From: an uncultured Bacilli bacterium
GTDB taxonomy: Bacteria; Bacillota_I; Bacilli_A; RF39; UBA660
NCBI GenBank assembly: GCA_947853365.1
Contig: CANTWQ010000030.1
Location: forward strand, 1-5,026
Length of the DNA stretch: 5,026 bases
Direction of reading: 5' to 3'
Positions 1-3,450 of this stretch are shown one piece after another. The translations under genes were made by a program, and so were the position numbers. How positions within the stretch are numbered: the stretch's first letter is position 1; each line of letters opens with the position of its first letter. The notes beneath the pieces are model-generated. The model saw nothing but the letters and a program-made list of their open reading frames with translations, was not told the DNA's origin and searched no databases.

Positions 1-405
1 GATGGCGAGCGATGCAATCAAAGATAAGAAAAATGGTAAATACAGCTTCGTTGTCTTAATATAGTAACTAACGAAAAAGCCATAAGGAACAAACATCAAT
101 AAGTTACCGATCACTTGTTTTAAAAACAAACGACTGCCAAAACGATACCGAAAAATTTCTGTAAAAGGCGCAAAGTTATTGCCACCTTCCGATAAAGAGA
201 CATCTTGAAACGTCACCACTTGGAACAAGCACAAAATATAGACAATGAAAAATAAAGCCAATAATTCGCGGTATAGAATCAGTGGCTTTTTATTTTTCCA
301 AAGATATGTAAGGCGAAGTGAGATTGCAATGATAACACTAATCAGTATCATTGGCCACGTAAACTCCATCACCCCGCGTATCGTATTTTCCAGTGGAGCG
401 AGCAT
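1..405 (-). CDS. VanZ-family membrane protein, C-terminus cut by the window edge
   Basis: The minus-strand frame opens with ATG at 405 and stays open to base 1, giving 135 residues; the rest lies beyond the left edge. Hydrophobic segments lie at about residues 17-30, 48-66, 96-116 and 121-135. The stretch NNFAPFTEIF (76-85), followed by QVIGNLLMFVPYGFF (97-111), matches the VanZ family pattern of an N-x-x-PF motif and then a GN-x-x-x-F-x-P-x-G helix. VanZ was named for low-level teicoplanin resistance in vanA clusters, but most homologues are uncharacterised integral membrane proteins, so no resistance should be inferred. The start is supported by an AGAGGTGA Shine-Dalgarno site just upstream. 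It lies 11 nt after the yqfD stop, so it is probably co-transcribed and perhaps translationally coupled. Family assignment is fairly sure; function is unknown. Confidence 0.8.
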   Translation of the reverse strand, partial: MLAPLENTIRGVMEFTWPMILISVIIAISLRLTYLWKNKKPLILYRELLALFFIVYILCLFQVVTFQDVSLSEGGNNFAPFTEIFRYRFGSRLFLKQVIGNLLMFVPYGFFVSYYIKTTKLYLPFFLSLIASLAI

Positions 406-416
406 AAGATCACCTC

Positions 417-1574
417 TTACTCTGATTCTTCTTGTCTTTCTGGAATCGGTTGGTAGTCTGTAATATCTTCTTCTACTTTGAAGAACACTTCCACTATTAT
501 TTTACTATGATTCTCTGTAATTTTCAAATCTTTTTGATCGATGACGCTATCATTTTCGCCTAACTGTAATTTTATTTTTTCGAAAGCCTTTTCTCTTGCT
601 TTTCGAAGGGCTTCTTCTTTGCTATAAACTTCGTCGATGATTTCTACTTCTTCGATGGTATTCCATTCGAGGGCAAGGGGAAGAAGGGGATGGGATAACA
701 ATGGAGTTGTTTCTTTTTTCTCACCGATATAATCCGTAAAATCGAAGAAAGAAAATGTATGATTTAAAAAACGTAACTGTAACACTTGTTTTTTACGTCC
801 GGTTACTTTTTCCTCGTGATAAGTATAAGGCATTTCTACGGTCACTTTATACCATGTTTCCGCTAGCACCTTCCCTGTTGCAGAAACTGTATTTTTCACA
901 TCTTCTCCCTTATGAATTTCTCCGGAGATGAGGATATCTCCTTTTTTCACATAGTCGTTTCGTTTGACGACGATTTCACCTTGGCTTGCTTCAATATGTC
1001 TGATAATACCATCTTTTTTAGCAACTATATTACGAACAGGCTGGGAAGAGGATGCTCCATTTTTGATTCGTTCTTCTACTCGAACAATATATTTGGTCCC
1101 TACTCGCTCGATTTCCATCCATTCCAATTCTTCTTTATGCTTATTTAATATTTCTGAAACAATCTCTTCTTTTCGCTCGTAAGAAACACAAAAATGAAAG
1201 CGGTCGATCCCATAGTTTTTCAACTCCGTCATTACTAATGTACGAATCTCTTGTTTGTTGTGTACCACTTCAACATCAAAAATAAGATGAGATAAAAAGT
1301 AAAATATGCAGATGGCAAAGACGATGGTTAAAAAGAAATACTTTTTTTCGTGAAATATTTGTTTCCAATGGATTGGGCCATAAGTACGAATAAGGGTAAT
1401 TTCATAAATCGTTGGCAAACGAAGTAAGCGTTCATAATCCTCTTCTAGCAAGAGAAGATAAAGGGTGTTGGCTTCTTCTTGGATCGATAACATTTGGATG
1501 TTCATTTTATGCAAGTTTTTTAAAAAGCGTTTGGGATTTTTGCCAACAATTTTTATTAGATATTTATTTCGCAT
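417..1574 (-). CDS. yqfD: Sporulation protein YqfD
   Basis: This gene encodes 385 residues, close to the roughly 400 of Bacillus YqfD. An N-terminal cytoplasmic domain (1-75) is followed by one membrane helix (about 79-98). Next comes an exported region whose first part (about 99-170) looks like a POTRA/FtsQ-type fold. The segment NIVAKKDGIIRHI (182-194) with YVKKGDILISGEI (208-220) is the family hallmark and resembles a small lipoyl-like beta domain. A charged helix (318-337) and an acidic tail end the protein. In B. subtilis yqfD is expressed in the mother cell under sigma-E and is needed for sporulation; its molecular role is unclear. The ATG at 1574 lies 6 nt after the yqfC stop and has only a poor Shine-Dalgarno (CTAGGGTGA), so translation is probably coupled to yqfC. 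It stops with TAA at 417. Its presence implies that the host, or its recent ancestor, makes endospores. Confidence 0.93.
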   Translation of the reverse strand: MRNKYLIKIVGKNPKRFLKNLHKMNIQMLSIQEEANTLYLLLLEEDYERLLRLPTIYEITLIRTYGPIHWKQIFHEKKYFFLTIVFAICIFYFLSHLIFDVEVVHNKQEIRTLVMTELKNYGIDRFHFCVSYERKEEIVSEILNKHKEELEWMEIERVGTKYIVRVEERIKNGASSSQPVRNIVAKKDGIIRHIEASQGEIVVKRNDYVKKGDILISGEIHKGEDVKNTVSATGKVLAETWYKVTVEMPYTYHEEKVTGRKKQVLQLRFLNHTFSFFDFTDYIGEKKETTPLLSHPLLPLALEWNTIEEVEIIDEVYSKEEALRKAREKAFEKIKLQLGENDSVIDQKDLKITENHSKIIVEVFFKVEEDITDYQPIPERQEESE

Positions 1575-1580
1575 TTGTCA

Positions 1581-1814
1581 TCACCCTAGTTCGATTTCCT
1601 CTATTTCTCCTGTAATCAAAACTTCTTGGTCCATCAATTTCCGAACGATCAAATTTTGACCACGGATGATCATCCGCTTGTTTTCATAAGTAATAGAGAT
1701 TCTTTCTTCTTCCATTGAAATTAAGTCATCATAATTGATAATATGGATCATGGAATCGCGATATGTAAATGAAAATGTAGAATCTATTACATATTCTTTT
1801 ATCTTTCGAAGCAT
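1581..1814 (-). CDS. yqfC: Sporulation protein YqfC (YabP/YqfC family)
   Basis: The protein has 77 residues, somewhat shorter than Bacillus YqfC (about 93). It is a small soluble beta-rich protein. The diagnostic C-terminal half is MIIRGQNLIVRKL (48-60) followed by EVLITGEIEEIE (64-75), the YabP/YqfC pattern of an I-x-G-x-x-L strand and then a G-x-I strand. YqfC is a sigma-E-dependent sporulation protein in B. subtilis, encoded directly before yqfD as here. I chose the ATG at 1814 because AGGTGA (1820-1825) sits 5 nt before it. An in-frame GTG at 1823 lies inside that Shine-Dalgarno and would add only three residues (MNA). A terminator separates it from yqeY, so it must have its own promoter. 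A CATATACT stretch (1832-1839) resembles a sigma-E -10 box, but no convincing -35 box accompanies it. Confidence 0.85.
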   Translation of the reverse strand: MLRKIKEYVIDSTFSFTYRDSMIHIINYDDLISMEEERISITYENKRMIIRGQNLIVRKLMDQEVLITGEIEEIELG

Positions 1815-1847
1815 AGCATTCACCTATTCCAAGTATATGTGAAAGCA

Positions 1848-1871
1848 CAAAAAAAAGGACTTCTTTGTCCT
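1848..1871 (-). terminator. Intrinsic terminator after yqeY
   Basis: Read on the minus strand, AGGAC (1871-1867) pairs with GTCCT (1860-1856) across the 6-nt loop AAAGAA, and seven further T residues follow (1855-1849). The left arm overlaps the yqeY stop codon TAG (1872-1870). The stem has only 5 bp, so termination may be partial. Its position between yqeY and yqfC fits separation of the housekeeping unit from the sporulation unit. Confidence 0.7.
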
Positions 1872-2313
1872 AATTTAGACGATCACGAATGATTTTTGAA
1901 ACCATTCCCATATCAGCGCGTCCCTTTACTAGAGGGGTCACTTCTTTCATTACTCGTCCCATATCTTTTATACTACTTGGCTTTAATTCAAGGAATACTT
2001 GATCGATTCTTTTGATCAATTCCTCTTCACTTAATGCTTCGGGCAAATAAGGTTCTAACAATTGAATTTCTTTTTCTGTTTGATCGATTAGATCTTGTCT
2101 ATTTCCTTTTTGAAATTCGATAATGGATTCTTTCCGTGATTTGATTTGTTTACTAATGACATCAATTGCTAGATCATCATTCAACTCTTTTTTTTGGTTA
2201 ATGTGTTCTAATTGCATAGCTCCTTTCACCAAACGTAATACATTTAATTTATCTTTATCTTTTTCTTTCATAGCTTGTATTAAGTCCGCATTTAACTTTT
2301 CTACTAAATTCAT
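1870..2313 (-). CDS. yqeY: GatB/YqeY-domain protein
   Basis: This all-helical soluble protein of 147 residues has the usual family length (about 148). Family signatures are clear: RKESIIEFQKGNRQDLI (60-76), EKEIQLLEPYLPEALSEEEL (80-99), and DMGRVMKEV (117-125) followed by GRADMGMVSKII (131-142). The fold matches the C-terminal tail domain of GatB, the amidotransferase subunit that helps recognise misacylated tRNA. A free-standing YqeY is therefore presumed to bind tRNA or related RNA, but its actual role is not established. The gene commonly sits next to rpsU in Bacillota, as here. The ATG start at 2313 is preceded by GAGGAG with about 9 nt spacing. It has its own sigma-A promoter (2336-2364) and a terminator overlapping its stop codon, so it looks like a single-gene unit. 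Confidence 0.95.
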   Translation of the reverse strand: MNLVEKLNADLIQAMKEKDKDKLNVLRLVKGAMQLEHINQKKELNDDLAIDVISKQIKSRKESIIEFQKGNRQDLIDQTEKEIQLLEPYLPEALSEEELIKRIDQVFLELKPSSIKDMGRVMKEVTPLVKGRADMGMVSKIIRDRLN

Positions 2314-2335
2314 AAAATCATCTCCTCATGCTTTC

Positions 2336-2364
2336 ATTATAATGAAAAGTGATGTAGAAGTCAA
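2336..2364 (-). promoter_or_regulatory. Sigma-A promoter of yqeY
   Basis: On the minus strand, TTGACT (2364-2359) is followed after exactly 17 nt by a perfect TATAAT (2341-2336). Transcription would start about 7 nt later, giving a leader of about 15-20 nt that carries the GAGGAG ribosome site of yqeY. The first bases of the -35 box are the last T residues of the rpsU terminator. Confidence 0.8.
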
Positions 2365-2396
2365 AAAAAGAATGATCCATAGAATGAATCATTCTT
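2363..2396 (-). terminator. Intrinsic terminator after rpsU
   Basis: On the minus strand, AAGAATGAT (2396-2388) pairs perfectly with ATCATTCTT (2376-2368) over 9 bp, with an 11-nt loop. The T-run continues through 2363. The left arm starts inside the rpsU TAA stop codon (2397-2395). The stem is AT-rich but long and uninterrupted, and the T-run is well placed, so this is a convincing Rho-independent terminator. Confidence 0.85.
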
Positions 2397-2598
2397 AATC
2401 ACGATATCCACGTGAAGCTTTGTTACGTTTACGAGCATTTTTAATGCCTTCTTTTTTAGCAGCGCGTCTTCTTACTCCTGGTTTATCATAAGCTTCTCTT
2501 TTTTTGCATTCAGAAGGGACCCCGTCTCTAGCCACTTTTTGTTTGAATTTACGAAGTGCTAAATCCAAATTACCATTTTTAACGGATACTGTACTCAC
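2395..2598 (-). CDS. rpsU: 30S ribosomal protein S21
   Basis: This gene encodes 67 very basic residues, slightly longer than Bacillus S21 (57) and near the E. coli length (71). S21 is a late-assembling protein of the small ribosomal subunit near the mRNA exit/anti-Shine-Dalgarno region. The family core is plain: NLDLALRKFKQKV (10-22), then ECKKREAYDKPGVRRR (29-44), then an Arg/Lys-rich tail. I take the GTG at 2598 as the start. It lies 7 nt after a strong GGGAGGG site and gives a normal S21 N-terminus (MSTVSVKNG). The frame is open further upstream to an ATG at 2685, but that extension would run through the promoter and has no family similarity. The gene has its own sigma-A promoter and terminator, so expression should be independent of the peptide operon upstream. 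Confidence 0.96.
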   Translation of the reverse strand: MSTVSVKNGNLDLALRKFKQKVARDGVPSECKKREAYDKPGVRRRAAKKEGIKNARKRNKASRGYRD

Positions 2599-2632
2599 TC
2601 TATTTCCCTCCCTTCCACATTTACTAAAACCG

Positions 2633-2661
2633 ATTATAACAGAAAAACGCCCATATTTCAA
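2633..2661 (-). promoter_or_regulatory. Sigma-A promoter of rpsU
   Basis: On the minus strand, TTGAAA (2661-2656) and a perfect TATAAT (2638-2633) are separated by exactly 17 nt. The start site should lie near 2626, leaving a short leader with the GGGAGGG ribosome site before the GTG at 2598. A long inverted repeat ends 5 nt upstream of the -35 box. Confidence 0.85.
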
Positions 2662-2665
2662 CACA

Positions 2666-2699
2666 TTTTTCACAAAATATGCCATATTTTGCTGAAAAA
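2666..2699. repeat. AT-rich inverted repeat between the peptide operon and rpsU
   Basis: On the plus strand TTTTTCACAAAATATG (2666-2681) is mirrored by CATATTTTG (2683-2691) plus TGAAAAA (2693-2699). The arms pair over 16 bp, interrupted only by one unpaired C at 2692, around a one-base centre (2682); as RNA the centre would open into a small loop. It begins 4 nt after the stop of the second peptide gene and ends 5 nt before the rpsU -35 box. In either direction the distal arm ends in A residues and no T-run follows, so it is not a standard intrinsic terminator. It could be an mRNA 3'-end stabiliser, a weak terminator or a protein-binding site; the sequence does not decide. Confidence 0.6.
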
Positions 2700-2703
2700 A
2701 AGA

Positions 2704-2865
2704 CTAAGAGCAAGTATTTTGGTTGATCAATCGATAGATTGCCGAGCCAATACTTCTTCCAATATCTAAAATTGTTTCCAAAATATCGCCGATGGCAGAG
2801 ATCAAACTGCCAGAGATTCCTCCCCCGGTGATGTCAAATAATTCTGTTCTTTTGATTTCGTTCAT
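2704..2865 (-). CDS. Double-glycine-leader peptide B (putative bacteriocin precursor)
   Basis: This short gene encodes a 53-residue precursor, from the ATG at 2865 to the TAG at 2704-2706. The leader MNEIKRTELFDITGG has 15 residues with hydrophobic Ile at -12, Leu at -7, Ile at -4 and Gly-Gly at -2/-1, which is the pattern recognised by C39 peptidase domains of bacteriocin exporters. The mature part would be 38 residues. Ile/Leu recur every 3-4 positions from mature residue 10 to 32, predicting an amphipathic helix with D12, E15, D19, R22 and R30 on the polar side, and a GxxxG motif lies at 21-25. One Cys is at mature position 37 in the tail NQNTCS. The Shine-Dalgarno AAGGAG sits 6 nt from the start, 12 nt after peptide A's stop. 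I do not recognise a named bacteriocin. The precursor call is strong; antimicrobial activity is inferred, and a signalling peptide is possible. Confidence 0.85.
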   Translation of the reverse strand: MNEIKRTELFDITGGGISGSLISAIGDILETILDIGRSIGSAIYRLINQNTCS

Positions 2866-2880
2866 ATGTTTCTCCTTTCA
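2862..2880 (-). repeat. Ribosome-site direct repeat, copy 2
   Basis: On the minus strand TGAAAGGAGAAACATATGA carries the Shine-Dalgarno and start codon of peptide B. It matches the site of peptide A at 3024-3043 except for one missing A in the spacer. Here its first three bases are also the stop codon of peptide A. It probably reflects tandem duplication of the leader end of the gene. Confidence 0.75.
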
Positions 2881-3027
2881 GTTATTACATTTTAATGGTC
2901 TGGTAATCCCATCTAATATGCCGGCGGCCAAAGTAATTAAAATACCGATTCCCAATCCAATTCCCAAGAGAATTCCGCCTCCTCCACCGGTAATATCAGA
3001 TAAGGCTGTATCACTCATTTTTATCAT
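2878..3027 (-). CDS. Double-glycine-leader peptide A (putative bacteriocin precursor)
   Basis: The precursor has 49 residues. The leader MIKMSDTALSDITGG (15 residues) has Met at -12, Leu at -7, Ile at -4 and Gly-Gly at -2/-1, matching the C39-type double-glycine consensus. The mature part would be 34 residues: three more Gly, then a very hydrophobic Gly/Ile/Leu stretch with overlapping GxxxG motifs (3-7, 7-11, 9-13) and another at 21-25, and the tail ITRPLKCNN with a single Cys at mature 32. The hydrophobic part is long enough to span a membrane, which suits a pore-forming bacteriocin subunit. The ATG at 3027 has AAGGAG 7 nt upstream and overlaps the stop of the previous gene as ATGA, so translation is coupled; a second in-frame ATG at 3018 would be too far from that site. 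An upstream extension to 3087 would lie inside the neighbouring gene and break the leader. With peptide B it probably forms a two-component pair. Confidence 0.87.
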   Translation of the reverse strand: MIKMSDTALSDITGGGGGILLGIGLGIGILITLAAGILDGITRPLKCNN

Positions 3028-3043
3028 ATGTTTTCTCCTTTCA
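3024..3043 (-). repeat. Ribosome-site direct repeat, copy 1
   Basis: On the minus strand TGAAAGGAGAAAACATATGA holds the Shine-Dalgarno and start codon of peptide A. It overlaps the last codons and the TGA stop of the upstream membrane-protein gene. It is repeated before peptide B (2862-2880) with one base fewer. Confidence 0.75.
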
Positions 3044-3437
3044 AAAATGAAATAAAATATTCTCCCAATGATTTTTCTTCTAACCAAAATGACATCGTAT
3101 AAATATGATTCGTTTCTAATGTGTTCTGACTGGAAATTAGCAATGTCACTTGTAATGTTCCATCACTTTGTAATGTTTCCTCTTGCAAGGAAAAAGAATA
3201 AACGCCTTCACTAATTCGCACTTTGCTTTCTCTTTGCATCTTTTCTAATAACGGCGAAGGAATGACTACTTCTACCTGCCCTTGCCCTTGATAAATACCT
3301 ATTGTCGTATAATATCTAGCATAGGGCATGATCGATAATAAAAGGAAAAAGAATAAAGTTCCTCCGAATAATAGAATCAATAGTAACAGAAAACGTGGCT
3401 TTTTCACACTATACCATGTTGCTAGTGGTAAAAACAT
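3024..3437 (-). CDS. Small single-pass membrane protein, possible reduced HlyD-type export accessory
   Basis: The gene encodes 137 residues. A short N-terminus with KK at 12-13 is followed by one strong membrane helix (about 15-36), then about 100 residues predicted outside the membrane and rich in beta strands (GQVEVVIP 53-60, KVRISEGVYSFSL 72-84, TLQVTLLIS 94-102, YTMSFWLEEKSLGEYFISFL 113-132). The layout and the C-terminal strand followed by SLGEYFISFL recall the last barrel segment of HlyD-type membrane-fusion partners of bacteriocin exporters, but the long coiled-coil hairpin is absent. This is inference; an immunity protein or an unrelated membrane protein is the alternative. The ATG at 3437 follows GGAGGGAG at good spacing, 13 nt after the transporter stop; the frame is open upstream to 3539, but that part overlaps the transporter and has no ribosome site. 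Its stop overlaps peptide A's start. Confidence 0.8.
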   Translation of the reverse strand: MFLPLATWYSVKKPRFLLLLILLFGGTLFFFLLLSIMPYARYYTTIGIYQGQGQVEVVIPSPLLEKMQRESKVRISEGVYSFSLQEETLQSDGTLQVTLLISSQNTLETNHIYTMSFWLEEKSLGEYFISFLKGENI

Positions 3438-3450
3438 AGATTCTCCCTCC

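Noticed and set aside
245..463. Plus-strand 72-codon frame across the VanZ/yqfD junction
   Set aside because: It is antisense to two real genes and spans their junction, with no ribosome site or family pattern.
912..1182. Overlapping plus-strand frames of 72-78 codons inside yqfD
   Set aside because: They lie wholly antisense to a well-supported gene, overlap each other and resemble no family.
1832..1859. Sigma-E-type promoter before yqfC (CATATACT as -10 box)
   Set aside because: The -10 box is plausible, but the -35 position is a T-run and AGTCCT rather than an ATA-containing box. The start site would fall almost at the Shine-Dalgarno. Not strong enough to list as a feature.
2123..2398. 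Plus-strand 91-codon frame opposite yqeY
   Set aside because: It is antisense to a clear YqeY gene and runs through the yqeY promoter and rpsU terminator; the composition is that of a shadow frame.
2599..2685. N-terminal extension of S21 to an ATG at 2685
   Set aside because: The extension would cross the TTGAAA/TATAAT promoter and has no S21 similarity; the GTG at 2598 has a strong ribosome site.
2702..2720. Possible intrinsic terminator formed with the T-run just after peptide B's stop (2695-2701)
   Set aside because: No stem able to pair precedes the T-run; the only hairpin nearby lies downstream of it.
2792..3055. Plus-strand reading frame of 87 codons rich in proline
   Set aside because: It is antisense to both peptide genes. 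The prolines are the complement of the glycine codons in the leaders and cores, and it lacks family similarity and a credible ribosome site.
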